From contig CM075771.1 of NCBI GenBank assembly GCA_037974665.1, positions 43,880,425 to 43,944,424 on the forward strand: DNA of 64,000 nt, written 5' to 3'. Origin of the DNA: Ehretia macrophylla. Lineage: Eukaryota; Streptophyta; Magnoliopsida; Boraginales; Ehretiaceae. The notes under the pieces were generated by a model that ran no database searches, was not told where the DNA came from, and saw only the letters and a list, made by a program, of their open reading frames with translations. Of the stretch, positions 44,678 through 57,040 are shown piece after piece (within the stretch, counting starts at the first letter, position 1; every line of letters starts with the position of its first letter). Both the position numbers and the translations under genes were made by a program.

Positions 44678-45738
44678 CAACGATATAACATGGGTTTCCA
44701 CAAAAGAAAATAATTAGATGGCCAAGAAAGAAACTCTCTACAATAAATGATAGGCTCAAGACTCACAAAGGTTTAAATAGTTTTCACATATTCTCTTCAG
44801 GTTATCTCATCATTCAATTCTTCAACAAAAAGTAGTATTGTGTTGCTACATGAATGTGCAAGCAGCTGAGTATGATGATAGTGAAGTCCTTTTCACAAAA
44901 GTGACTAATTAACTTGGCATACAACTTAAGCTAAGACAAGGGAAAAAGAAGGGAGAAACAAAAATAATGATGATTGAAAAATAACTCCCCACCCCCAATC
45001 AAAACCAAACATTGTCCTCAATGTTTAAAAATAAACTCTCAAATATATGCAACAATGAATAGAGAGTATAAAGAAAGCGCATGAGAACAAGTTAGCTAAG
45101 AAAATAAAGTTTGTACGAAAACGTACCTGAAGCACTTGATAAGGAAAAGGAAAATAATGCCTTAAATCTGCAACTATTCAGTGAAACCCAAAAAAAAAAA
45201 AAAAAGAGAAAGCAAAGTAACAAGAAACAACAAAAAGAATAAAAGACTTCCTTTTTTTACTTTTTCCAATTTTATATTTTTTTGTTGACCGACCCTATTT
45301 ACATCCCCATACAAAGCTCCGAACTCTGGGAGGCACTAAAGTCGACTCTATGAAACAATAAAAATAATAAATTAACTAAAAGAAAAATAGAAAAAAAAAA
45401 GAATTTAAATACCTAGATCCATTTAATGTCAGCCAGTAAGACAAATCCTGTGAAACTTCAGAAATAGAGTTAACCAAGTACATTAAAAATGCGGAAGAGA
45501 AGCCATTAATTTCAAACCACCAACGTACTCAAACCCCGGTCAGTCCCCCATACTTAGGAGGGAAAGCTAGGCATTACGCTTTCGGCCAATGGTTTTACTT
45601 TCATAGTATTCATCCTAGTCAACCCCAAGACTTCCATTACTCAAGAAAATCCATTTTCGAGAAAATGGTAAAGCCCACTATAACCCAGTGGAGGTCCAAC
45701 CAAAAGTTGGGAAAAATAAAGATTGCATAAAAAGTATT
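44678..45738 (-). mobile_element. Athila copy 2, non-coding region 3' of pol
   Basis: Same sequence as 27117-28190 and 61792-62851, with the internal purine tract near 44990 (minus strand GATTGGGGGTGGGGAG). No env-like ORF. Confidence 0.82.
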
Positions 45739-47103
45739 TTAATCCTGATAAACAGGATCATCTACCAGGACCTCTTCGATCTCTGGTTTTTTAAGTTCTA
45801 GAAATGGTTTTAATCGTTGCCCATTCACTTTAAATATATTACCATTATGAGGATTTTCAATTTCAATAGCACCATGAGGATAGACAATTCGCACAAAATA
45901 TGGACCAGACCACCTAGATCTCAATTTTCCTGGAAATAAATGCAAACGAGAATTATAAAGCAAGACTCTTTGACTAGGCTCAAAAGATTTCCTAAAGATG
46001 TTAGAATCATGCACTTTCTTCATTCTGTCTTTATATGACTTGGCACAATCATAAGCATCATTACGGATTTCCTCCAACTCATTGAGTTGAAGTTTTCTTT
46101 GAAGACTTGCTTTATCAAGATCAAAATTTAAAGTTCTAATAGCCTAGTATGCCTTATGCTCTAGCTCAACAGGAAGATGACATGCCTTACCAAACACTAG
46201 ACGATATGGTGACATTTCAATGGGAGTCTTATATGCTGTCCTATATGCCCACAATGCATCATCTAATTTCAAAGACCAATCTTTCCGTGTGGGATTTACA
46301 GTCTTTTCTAGAATTCTTTTTATTTCCATGTTAGATATTTCAACCTGACCACTAGTCTGTGGGTGATAAGGGGTAGCTACCTTATGAGTAATGCCATATT
46401 TTTTCATTAACTGCTCAAACACCTTATTGCAAAAATGTCTACCCCCATCACTAATGATTGCCCTTGGAGTACCAAATCGTGCAAAAATGTGTTCTTTCAA
46501 AAATTTAACAACTGTTCTATGATCATTACTCCTACATGCTTTAGCCTCTATCCATTTTGACACATAATCTACTCCAACTAGAATGTAAAGATTACCAAAA
46601 TAATTAGGGAATGGCCCCATAAAATCAATACCCCAAACATAAAAAATATCAAAAATTAAAATTGGGTTCAAAGGCATCATGTTTTTCTTACCAATACTGC
46701 CTAATCTCTGGCATCGTTCACAAGCTCTACAATAATCATGCAAATCACGAAATATAGAAGGCCAATAAAATCCACATTGCAAAATTTTAGTAGTTGTTTT
46801 CCTAGAGCTAAAGTGACCACCACATGCATGATCATGACAAAAAGAAACAATATTTTGTTGTTCACTTTCAGAAATGCATCTTCTAATAATCTGGTCAGGA
46901 CAATATTTAAACAAGTAGGGATCATCCCAAAAGAAATGTTTCACCTCAGACAAAAACTTGCACTTATCTTGCTTGCTCCAATGTGTTGGTAGCTGATTTG
47001 TAACCAAGTAGTTTACAATATCAACATACCATGGTGTTTGAGAAATCTGTAGCAGCTGCTCATCAGGAAAAGACTCAACAATAGGAGAAACATTATCATC
47101 ATA
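45739..47103 (-). pseudogene. Athila copy 2 integrase (stop-interrupted)
   Basis: One register with the RT frame upstream, separated from it by TAG at 47104. The open piece 46144-47007 (287 codons) holds the HHCC finger (H60, H65, C96, C99) and the full catalytic triad: D128 (GIDFMG), D187 (SDGG), E223 (GQVE), with 35 residues between the second Asp and the Glu. TAG at 46144-46146 replaces the Trp codon retained in copy 1; the C-terminal part (45739-46077, [10 protein letters not shown], a GPY-type motif) follows. Athila integrases lack a chromodomain and none is seen. The stop is shared with copy 3. The enzyme would insert Athila cDNA into chromatin; it cannot be made intact from this copy. 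Confidence 0.93.
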
Positions 47104-48624
47104 CTAAATTACTAATCTAGATAAATGATCAGCTACTACATTTTCTGACCCCTTTTTATCTCTAATCTCAATGTCAAATTCTTGAAGAAGTTTAATCCAT
47201 CTAATGAGTCTAGCCTTAGCATCCTTTTTAGAGAACAAATATTTCAAAGCAGCATGATCAGAAAATATGACAACTTTAGACCCTAGAATATAAGATATGA
47301 ATTTTTCCAAAGCAAAAACAATAGCAAATAGTTCTTTCTCAGTTGTGGAATAGTTCAATTGAGCATCATTCAATGTTTTGCTAGCATAATAAATCACATG
47401 AGGAAGTTTATCAATTCGCTGACCTAAAACAGTACCAATCGCATAATCAGAAGCATCACACATAATTTCAAAAGGCACGTTCCAATTAGGTGGTCTAATA
47501 ATAGGTGCAGAAGTCAATTCATTTTTCAGTCTATTGAAAGCTTCAATGCATGCATCATCAAAAACAAAAGGTGTATTCTTACCAAGGAGATTACATAAAG
47601 GTCTAGCTATCTTACTAAAATCTTTAATAAACCTCCTATAAAATCCTGCATGGCCAAGAAATGATCTAATTTCTTTTACATTCCTAGGAAAAGGAAGATT
47701 AGAAATCAAACCAATTTTTGCCTTATCTACATCAATGCCTTTTTCAGAAATGATATGACCAAGTACAATCCCCTTTTTAACCATGAAGTGACATTTTTGC
47801 CAATTAAGCACAAGATTCTTTTCTTTACACCTAGCTAGCACCAAAGATAAATTATGCAAACAAGTATCAAATGAAGTTCCAAAGACAGAAAAATCATCCA
47901 TAAACACTTCTAAAAATTGCCCAACCATATCAGAAAAAATACTAATCATGCATCTTTGAAAAGTGGCCGGAGCATTGCACAACCCAAAAGGCATGCGACG
48001 ATATGCAAAAGTGCCAAATGGACATGTAAATGTGGTCTTTTCTTGATCCTCAGGTGCAATTGCAATTTGATTATAACCAGAATATCCATCAAGAAAACAA
48101 TAATATGTATGGCCAACTAATTTTTCCAACATCTGATCTATGAAAGGGATAGGGAAGTGATCTTTCCTAGTCATATAATTCAACTTACAATAATCAATAC
48201 ACACTATCCACCCAGTTTTCACTCTTGTTGGAACTAGCTCTTCATCTTCATTTTTAACAACAGTTACACCAGACTTCTTAGGTACTACCTGCACAGGACT
48301 CACCCAATTACTGGCAGAAATAGGATATATAACACCCACATCTAAAAGTTTTCGAATTTCAGCCTTTACCACATCTTGCATGATAGGATTTAGACGCCTT
48401 TGTGATTCACGTGTAGGCTTAGCATCTTCCTCCAAATGGATTCTATGCATAACAACTGATGGACTAATACCCTTAATGTCTGCTATTGTCCAACCTATGG
48501 CCTCTTTATGCTCTTGTAAAACACTCACTAACTGACGTTCTTGAGACTCATCTAAATCAGAAGCTACAATGGCAGGCTGTGACTCATTAGCTCCTAAAAA
48601 GACATATTTAAGGGTATCTGGCAA
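47104..48624 (-). pseudogene. Athila copy 2 reverse transcriptase-RNase H (open frame)
   Basis: A 506-codon uninterrupted stretch of the polyprotein. RT runs from about residue 70 to 300: TGWIVCIDY near 138-145, LDGYSGYNQ with Asp179, and the catalytic box FMDD at 241-244. The connection ([11 protein letters not shown]) follows, then RNase H with Asp390 (CDASDYAIG), Glu431 (TEKELFAI), Asp456 (SDHAAL) and Asp499 (VADHLSR). Sequence and order match the Athila lineage of Ty3/gypsy. RT copies element RNA into cDNA in the particle and RNase H removes the RNA strand. All named catalytic residues are intact, but stops at 48706 and 47104 isolate the frame and its first Met is internal to the polyprotein, so I call it part of a pseudogene. 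Confidence 0.93.
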
Positions 48625-48705
48625 AGGTTTTAACTCTAAATTAGGTGGCTCTACTACAGATGGTAATGGTGGTGATGAGAAAAGGGTAAGCGGTAATGGC
48701 TTAGG

Positions 48706-49516
48706 CTACCACTTATTAACATTCATGAGAGGCACAGAATCTAGCAAAGAATTAACCTCAGCAACAACATTATCAATATCCAAATCAAAACCAAAATGAG
48801 CTAAACATGCTTCTAATGGGTCAACACAACTTGACTGCACAAATGCATCATGAACTAAATCTTCAATCATATTAACTTCACAGACATCATCATTATCATC
48901 AGGCATTTGTTTACTTATATGGAAAATATTAAGCTCAACAGTCATGTTACCAAAAGAAATTTTCATCAAACCATTCCTACAATTAATCAATGCATTTGAT
49001 GTGGCTAAAAATGGATGACCTAAAATAACATGAGTTTGCACAGCAAGGTTATCAACAGGCTCAGTATCCAAAACAACAAAATCCACTGGGAAGTAAAAAG
49101 TATCTATCTTAATCAAAACATCCTCAACTATATCTCTCGGAATTTTCACAGATCTATCAGCTAACTGCAGTGTCATCTTAGTAGGCTTTAGCTCACCTAG
49201 ACCTAATTGCAAGTAAATAGAGTAAGGCAGTAAATTCACACTTGCTCCTAAATCTAGCAAAGCTTTCTCAATCTGATGTTCTCCAATTTTGCAAGAAATA
49301 GTAGGAGATCCAGGATCTTTATACTTAACAGGTTATTTATTTTGAATCACTGAGCTCACCTGTTCTGTTAAAAATGCTTTCTTAGGAACATTTGTCTTTC
49401 TTTTTGCTGTAACAAGATCTTTCAAAAATTTAGCATATGCAGGCACTTGTTTAATGGTATCCAGAAAAAGGTATATTTATTTGTACTTGCTTGAAGACCT
49501 CTAAAATGTCACCAAC
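48706..49516 (-). pseudogene. Athila copy 2 protease region
   Basis: Aspartic protease domain with active-site sequence LDLGASVNLLP near 49220-49260, followed by conserved family sequence (MTLQLADRSVKIPRGIV-like; here PRDIVEDVLI). The frame is open 48706-49332. TAA at 49333-49335 sits where related elements usually have Leu (VIQNK*PVKYKDPG). Upstream, DTIKQVPAYAKFLKDL continues in the same register. A one-base slip in an A5 run (49465-49469, plus strand) most simply explains the register change from gag. The protease would cleave the Gag-Pol polyprotein. Confidence 0.85.
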
Positions 49517-51202
49517 CTAAGCATTGTCCTTCTTACTAAGAAGCCTATGGGGAAATGGAACTTTAGGCACGAACTCTTTAATTTCAGGCTCTATGACTCT
49601 AGAATGTGACTCTTTAGGCTCCATAGGTATATCTTGTGATGAATGCACTCTACTTTCATTAGGATCATCCTCAGAGTTTTTAGCTTTCTCTACTTTCCTA
49701 TTGCTACGCTCAGGAACAGTCACATGGTTATCAATTTGCTTACCAGACCTAAGTGTAGTGACGGATTGCACATGCTCTTGCCCTGAATTAGAACTAGATG
49801 CCCCATTAATAGCATATTGTCCCTTTGGATTGGGTATGGGCTGACTTGGAAATTTTCCTTTCTCTCTTTCTCCTACTTGTGTGGCCAACTGACCCATCTG
49901 AGTCTCTAACTTAGCAATGGCATTAGTGTTCAATTGTGTTGAAATTTTCATTTCCTAAATTGCCTGGGTCGTGGTCTGCATGAATGCTTTAAGAGACTCT
50001 TCTAGTGATGATTGTTGCCTAGACTGACCTGCAAACTGAGGTGGAACCTGAGCATGAGAGTAGTTCGGATTAGATGGCCTAAATTGATTCTGATATTGCA
50101 CTGGTGGGACAACTGGGTTACTAGAAGGTTGATTTAATTTCCATGAAAGATTTGGATGATTCCGCAAATTAGGATTATATGTCTCTCCATAAGGATTGAC
50201 AAATGGGCTTCCTAAATTATTATGTGAATTTGCTTGTTCAGCGTGACACTCATTATATGCAGGCATAGAAGGACACATTGCAGTTACATGCATAGGACTT
50301 GCACAAATAGAACATATTTCATTATGAACATTGTTAACAGAACCTCCTCCATTATTCACAGCTAAGGCATCTACTTTTCTTGTAAGAGCATCTAATCTAG
50401 CCTTTATATCTACCTCCTCACTAATCTCATACAAACCCCCTTTCTTTGCTGTCTGAACTTACTTCTCTGTACGGTTAGAGAAATCCCATTGCTGGGAGCT
50501 CTCTGACAAACCTTCAAGAAAATTATATGCATCATCCTCTGTTAGACTCAAGAAACCCTCACCATTCATTGACTCTACCATATTCCTACTTGACTGCGTC
50601 AACCCATTATAAAAGTATTGCACTAATTTCCAAGTTTCAAAACCATGATGAGGACATTTAATTTGTAAATCTTTAAACCTCTCCCAACTTTCATAAAATT
50701 TTTCATGCTCATCCTGACAAAAATTAGTAATTTCTCTCCTTAAAGCATTAGTTTTATTCATGGGAAAGAATTTTGATAAAAACTTTTTTACCATTGCTCC
50801 CCAAGATGTAATTGATCCAGAAGGAAGAGAATTAAACCATGCTTTGGCCTTATCCTTTAGTGAAAAAGGAAATAGGCGCAAACGAACAGATTCTTCAGAA
50901 AAATTTTGAAATTTAAATGTAGTACATATTTCCAAAAATTCTTTAACATGCAGATAAGGATCCTCTCTATCTAGACCATGAAAAGTGGGAAGAAGATTTA
51001 TTACTTGTGGTTTTAGCTCAAAATGTGCGGCTGTAGTGGCAGGCAAAACTATGCATGAAGGAGGATTGGTAGAGATGGGGTGGAACAACTCCCTAAGAGG
51101 CTTAATCTCCTCTCCCTGTTGACTCATTTTAGATTCTTGTTCTAACTTAATGCTAACTAGCCTATTTGCATGATCACGAGCCCAAACTTTCATGCAACAC
51201 AA
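49517..51202 (-). pseudogene. Athila copy 2 gag
   Basis: One register with two stops. The first piece (50462-51202, 247 codons) has the Athila capsid region (LPTFHGLDREDPYLHVKEF ... AKAWFNSLPSGSITSW). TAA at 50459 interrupts. The next piece holds a zinc knuckle C-x2-C-x4-H-x4-C (CSICASPMHVTAMC), then a Pro/Asn/Gln-rich tail. TAG at 49955 interrupts again, and the last piece contains KISTQLNTNAIAKLETQMGQ, typical of the Athila gag end. TAG at 49517 closes it. Gag would form the particle and bind element RNA. The capsid start may be the inner Met (MSQQGEE) rather than the first one. Confidence 0.9.
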
Positions 51203-51360
51203 ATCTCACACAAAAAGAAACAAAGAAAGAAAATAAAGAATGCACTTATTATTTTTAATTTTTTTTTTCAAAAAGCAATAAAACAACTAGTAGAAGAAAA
51301 GCCTAACCAAAAGTCTAAAAACTTATCCTATTCAAGTCCCCGGCAAAGGCGCCAAAAACT
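51203..51360 (-). mobile_element. Athila copy 2 leader with tRNA-Asp primer site
   Basis: Short leader upstream of gag. The primer site on the plus strand, TCCCCGGCAAAGGCGCCA (51337-51354), reads TGGCGCCTTTGCCGGGGA on the minus strand, the Athila-type site complementary to tRNA-Asp with mismatches. It is six bases from LTR-3. Confidence 0.9.
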
Positions 51361-53011
51361 TGTTGTACGTTTTAAATTACTCGCAAGTGCACGAACTGTA
51401 TGAAGGTATAGCTTAGGCAAATACGAGGTCGATCCCTCAGAGACTTGTTCAGTTAAGATCAAATTTTAGACTTAGATTTAGACTTCCTAATCTAGTTGGA
51501 AAGATTGATATTTTAGGTTGAGATAAAATAATAAAAGACTAAACAATAAATCTAAATGAGTAAGACGATTAAAAATCCTAAGACAAAAGTAATTAATAAT
51601 TTTAAGAAAAAAATAAAGTAATACTAAAAGAATATGTAATGAATCTAGAGACTTAATAATAAATTCTAAAATAAGAACAACTAATAAATTGAATGAAATA
51701 AATTAATAAATTCTAAAACGAAAACAATTAATAACTTGAGTAAAATCAATTAAAATAAACTAAATCAAGGAAATATTAGAAAACAAAATAACTAATTAAA
51801 TTAAAGACGAAGGTTAAAAAGTGAGACTAAACAAGTAATCGTAAAAGGCTAAGGTTCATAATCCACCTTGCTAATCTTAACGTCAACTATATTTGATCAT
51901 TAATTTTTCCCAAATTTTACTACATGATAATCTCGCAGTTTAGCCTCGTTACCATGGAAGATATCATCTTTTAAGCCCTAAGTTAATGAATCCCAAAAGT
52001 ATGTTTATTCTAACTTTGCAAAAGAATCTTCAAATTATTAATTGTATACCAACTAGAAATCACAATTAATATTCGGCATTAAAATCAAAACTTTCAATTA
52101 TTAAGAACTATTCAAAGCATGAGAAAAACATGATTAAACCCATCAAAGAAATTATTTCAACAATTGATGAAAGAATAAACATTAAACATGAATGATCAAG
52201 TTATGGGGAAAAATTAATTCACAAACATAGCATCAATTAAAATTAACAAGGTTTCATCATCACCTCAGCGAATAAATTTAGCCTGACATACTAAAGAAAC
52301 TAAAATAACAATTCTGAAAAGTAAACATTATTTAAATAAATTAAAGGAAAGGAAAGAAAACGTTACGGAGTTTAAATACGAAGAAACTCCAAAAGCATCC
52401 TAATGTCTCGCAGAAGAAGAAAAACTAATAAAACTAAACTAATTTTTTTTTATTGAATTTTCGCCGCTGCTGCTGCCTTTTTTCTTTTTCGTCTTTCATG
52501 TACCTTATATAGGCACAAAGTTTTTTTTTTTTTTTTTGTTTAGCCGACCTTGGCCAATGGGCCAAGGCTTTGATCCTTTTTTTTCTTTTATTTCAAGTCC
52601 AATTTGGACTTGTCCAGTGAGTGTTTTTGGCCAAGGCTAATGCCTTGGTCAATGGTCAATTCTTATATTATTTTTTTCCTCGTTTTTTATTTTCTTTCCT
52701 TTTGTTTTATTCTTCAAATCTTGATTAAATATTCTTCAATAAGCTTTTGATCTTTTCTTCTCATGCAATTCTTCAAGACTTTGCTCTAAGTGCTATTTCA
52801 TTATCACAACTCTTAATCTGCATGTCCCCATGATCTTCATATTTAATTATTCGTTCACGTACAAATAATATTTTAGCCCTGAAAAATATGAAAAAGTCTC
52901 AGATAAGTGATAGACAAATTAATGCATTTAAGACTTATTAGTTAAGCTCATGTTGGATGCAACAAAGTCTAATTTAAATATAAAAATATGCAAACTCCTA
53001 CTTATATCACA
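51361..53011 (-). mobile_element. Athila LTR-3 (5' LTR of copy 2, 3' LTR of copy 3)
   Basis: TGTTGTACG to TATATCACA, 1651 bp, with primer site on its left and polypurine complement ACCCCCAAT on its right, so one LTR serves two units. TATA box CTATATAAG (minus) at 52504-52512; W-box cores at 52647-52652 and 52654-52659. Confidence 0.93.
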
Positions 53012-54238
53012 ACCCCCAATCAACGTATTGCTAGTCCCTAGCAATTGAAGCGATTTAAAAGATTATTGAATAAACGAACATCAAATGATTTTTCTTTTCT
53101 TCCCTCAACCTCCACTCAAGTCAATACACCAAGCAAAAAGCTACAATCGTTAAAGATACTTCACAAATCGTCAACTCAACATGTGTGAATGAGTTAGCAA
53201 GCACAATAGCAACTCCTCATCTTCAGATATCACGACTCAAGTCCCCTTTCAGAGAATACATGTCAACTTAATCCTCACAGATATGATCACTCAACAAGCA
53301 ACAACACTCAGAGGATAAGGTGTAATACTCTCAACTAGTATATGTGAGTGGAGGAATATAAATAAATAAGAATCTCACATATAAGCATGAATGAAGGAAC
53401 AATAATAATGAAGATATAATATTTAGTCTCATTAAAGGAATACCAAAAATACTTCATATCACCCTTTTAGATCCATCACATATAGTCAACATTGCCATGT
53501 AACCGCTAAGATTATGTAAGGACTTTTTTAGGACGCAATGTAGGTAAAAAGGATATATATATATATTGAGGTTAAGGTTAAGTGGTGAATGTTGAAAGTG
53601 TCTCAAGATTACTTAGAGAAATACTTTCAGCTTTTCTGTTCAATACTCTTTTTTTTCTCTACTCTTTTGCTCATTTACATCTTTCACAACTCCATTAGTT
53701 TTTCACTAACTTTATTCCTTTTTTCGATTTTTTTTTTGTTTTTTTTTCCTTGTACTTTTTTTCGTATTTTCCCTCCCTTTTTTTTTTTTTTGCTTTTTTT
53801 TCTTTTTTTTTTTTGGAAAAATACACATTTCCATCACTGTTTTTCTTCCCCTCAACTATGAAAACTTCAATAACGATAAAAAAAAGTCTCAAATAAGTCA
53901 TCCTACTCCAAGAAGATAAAATCACTAGTAACAAGAGTAGCTAATGCAACTAACAAATTTAAGCTCATAATCTCCATCAATCCTGACAGAATGTTCCCAC
54001 TTTCTACTTGAAACACTTTGGGAAAATGGGTTTACGAAGGAAAGGCTAATTTCAAGGCTCAACGGGGTGACTAGCAGTTATGTAAAGAATAAAAATAATA
54101 TATTATTATAAGGCTCAAAACAAGAAACAAGGCCTAATTGTCATCTCTTAAGGATATACAAGGCTTACCCAAAATTTCATGATTTCACTTCAAGTGTGAC
54201 ATAAATTTTTAGGCAAATAAAAGAAAGAAATAATGAGA
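53012..54238 (-). mobile_element. Athila copy 3, 3' untranslated segment
   Basis: Same as 30726-31944, with the C run reduced and interrupted near 53768-53780 and an insertion near 53648. Empty B target TAACA at 53929-53933. Ends at CTATT (54239-54243). Confidence 0.88.
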
Positions 54239-54243
54239 CTATT

Positions 54244-57040
54244 TGTAACACCCCGATCCCTCTCGAGACCAGGAGTTCTAACAATCAATCTATTCACAAC
54301 CCAAATCCAAACCCGGGCATAAATTTTCAGGGAAAACGGACGGAGTCTCCCCTATTTCTAGGCGAAATGTAAAACCTGCGACAGCACATAAGTGGACCAA
54401 CACCGTGTCCATCCATACAAACACCTCAAGCCCATCCGAGCCTCGGTTCTCAACAATTTAAACTCAGCAAGTATACATACATTTCCAATTTAAAAGCTAA
54501 CCTATCTCTTTTCATTTTTGACAAGTACATTCAAACTAGACAATTAAATCATACTAAGCTACTGCATAAAATAAACTATCATGCCATTCTAACTCTTTTC
54601 CTCTAGACATTACAAACATGCTTTGAAGTTAAGCTATACTAACTGATTACATAAACTAGCTTATCAATTCACCTCAACTACCTAGCTAGATTTAAATTAC
54701 ATTTCTTTTAACAATAAATACATACAACATATGAAAGCATATATCTTTACAACTTCGGCACTCAAGCCACATAGGCACGCAAGACAACTCTTCAGGCACG
54801 AACTTTCACGAAATCACGAACTTTCCAGCTAACATGACATTTCCTGAAATGTGGTGGTGATGAGTGAGTATACACAACACGTATACGCAGTGATGGTAAG
54901 ACAGATAACGAGTTGGAGAGAAAGAAAGACGTGCAATGCAAATAGACACAGCTAAGCAATAAAATCAATAAGAAAGCATTCAATACAAACGACAATATAT
55001 TAAACATTCAAGAAAGCATTAACACAGCCATTCAAAGCTATACCACACTCTGAAGTCTATGGTTCACTCTTACGAGCAATATACCATTTCACGAGCGATA
55101 CATCAATCTCGAGCTTGATGTTGACAACGATGACAATAAGCGCGCAACCACCTTATAACACCAGTTTGGAATATCCCAGAAGTATCCATCAATTCTACGA
55201 CCCAAATCTCCTTGGGAGGCAACCCAAGCGAGAAAAGGGAATAGCCACGGAGCTAGAGCAACCAACACTGGCAACCCGAGGCTACCCAGAGTGGCCCATC
55301 ACTCACGCGCTGGACACTATGCAATGCAAGACTCGATACAAGGCGATAAACGAGCAATAAAGCCACACGTGGGAGAATAACAAAGTAGGTTATTCTCGCA
55401 CGCAATAACAACAGTTGATAAGCATTTTAATCAGAATCAGTTCAAACAAGTATATCAAGCAATCCTAAGCATTCTATAGGCATAATATCAAGAAAACAAG
55501 CAAAATCACAAATCGGCCCCAACTATCAAAACACTACCATTTCCATACGAGCCACGAGTTCTGGAAACCAACTTCGCCAATCCTCCTAGGTCACCATAGG
55601 GCACGTCTAAAGACCTCGAAACCCTACTTTACCCTAGAATCCGCGCAAAGCCCCGATTTCCCCCTTTGCTCGTTTGAACTACAACTATACCAACCAAACG
55701 CCCAACCAACGCCATAATCACACCAAAAGTGCTTCCATGGCCTCCCGAAACAATGGCATCACGCAAAACGAGAAAATGCTAAACTCGACCTAAACGACCC
55801 CGACTTTCACCAAGGCATGTTTCCCATTTTTTCCATTACGCAACCTAAACAAATCATGCATTTAGGCATTCTAGCATACCTAGCACCTTTTCACATCAAC
55901 AGACAGCATAACAACGCAACTTTATCATTTCAAGGGTTTACTATTCACAAACCAACAATTTATATTTCAATTTCAATATTCAACTGCAGAAAATGTTAAA
56001 AAGCTATAAATACGTGTTCTACGATTGCTAGGGAACATACTTTAAGCCTCAAATCAATTAAAACAACAATATACGGATAAAATCCAAAAATCAAAGTTAA
56101 TACACAAAATATTCAAATGCGCAAATAACGATGAAACCCTCACCTTAGACGCTCCTAGACACTAGGAAAACCTCATTGGGTGCCTCGAAAACCACCCTAT
56201 GCAAACTCACGCGAAGATTTGATGATTTGATGTTGAATTGTTTTTTTTTCTTCTCTCATAATTTTGGCCAGCCTAGGTTCTGTTTCAGCTCTGTTTTTTT
56301 TTGTGCTATTTAAGCTATTAAAAGATGATACAAGGTCAAAAGGTCAAAGCTTTGGTCAATGCTCACTAAAGTTGGTCAAACTTGCTTATTTTATGCATTT
56401 TATAGCTAAAACAACTAATGAAATATTAATTCTAGCTAACAACAATTAAAATATAAAATTTAAGACACCAAACACTAGTTTTCACTATTTGTTGAGGACT
56501 AGGAACCGCTCTCTAACTATCGCTCTCGATATGTTATGCACTTTGCGATAACAAAGAAGTGACAATTAAATCTCAAAGAATCTAAGAAATATATCATTTT
56601 TGGAAAGCATCATAGTTTAAAATTTACTCCGGCTCGGAGCTACTTTCCTCTTTTATTTGAAAACCGAGTGATTTTAATGCAAGACAACCAAAACCGATTA
56701 TTAAAATAATCAAAACAATCAAGGTAATCAATATTCATTTAAAATAATTAATTTAACTATTTCTAGAATATTTTAAAGAATTATGAAGTTAATATAAACA
56801 CGTAGTCCAATACAATTAAACCTTAACATTTAAGATGACACTTAATTAATCACAAGAGAATAAATTCAATTACTATAATTATTAGAAATAGATAATAATC
56901 TTTTAATTATTCAATATACAACTACTAAATGCTTCCAAGAGAAATATTAAAATAGTGCAAATTGGTTGATTTAACTAATTAAACATTTAATCAAATGCAG
57001 TCAAGTGCTATTAAATGCATGCTGGGTTCGGGTTATCACA
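54244..57040 (-). mobile_element. D3 left (3') LTR
   Basis: TGTAACACC to GGTTATCACA. One base of the LTR hairpin near 54865-54890 is changed. It shares 'ctccttgggagg' in the LTR core with the solo LTR D1. Confidence 0.92.

Noticed and set aside
45739-51202. Calling Athila copy 2 an active autonomous element
   Set aside because: At least seven in-frame stops or frame changes interrupt gag, protease and integrase.
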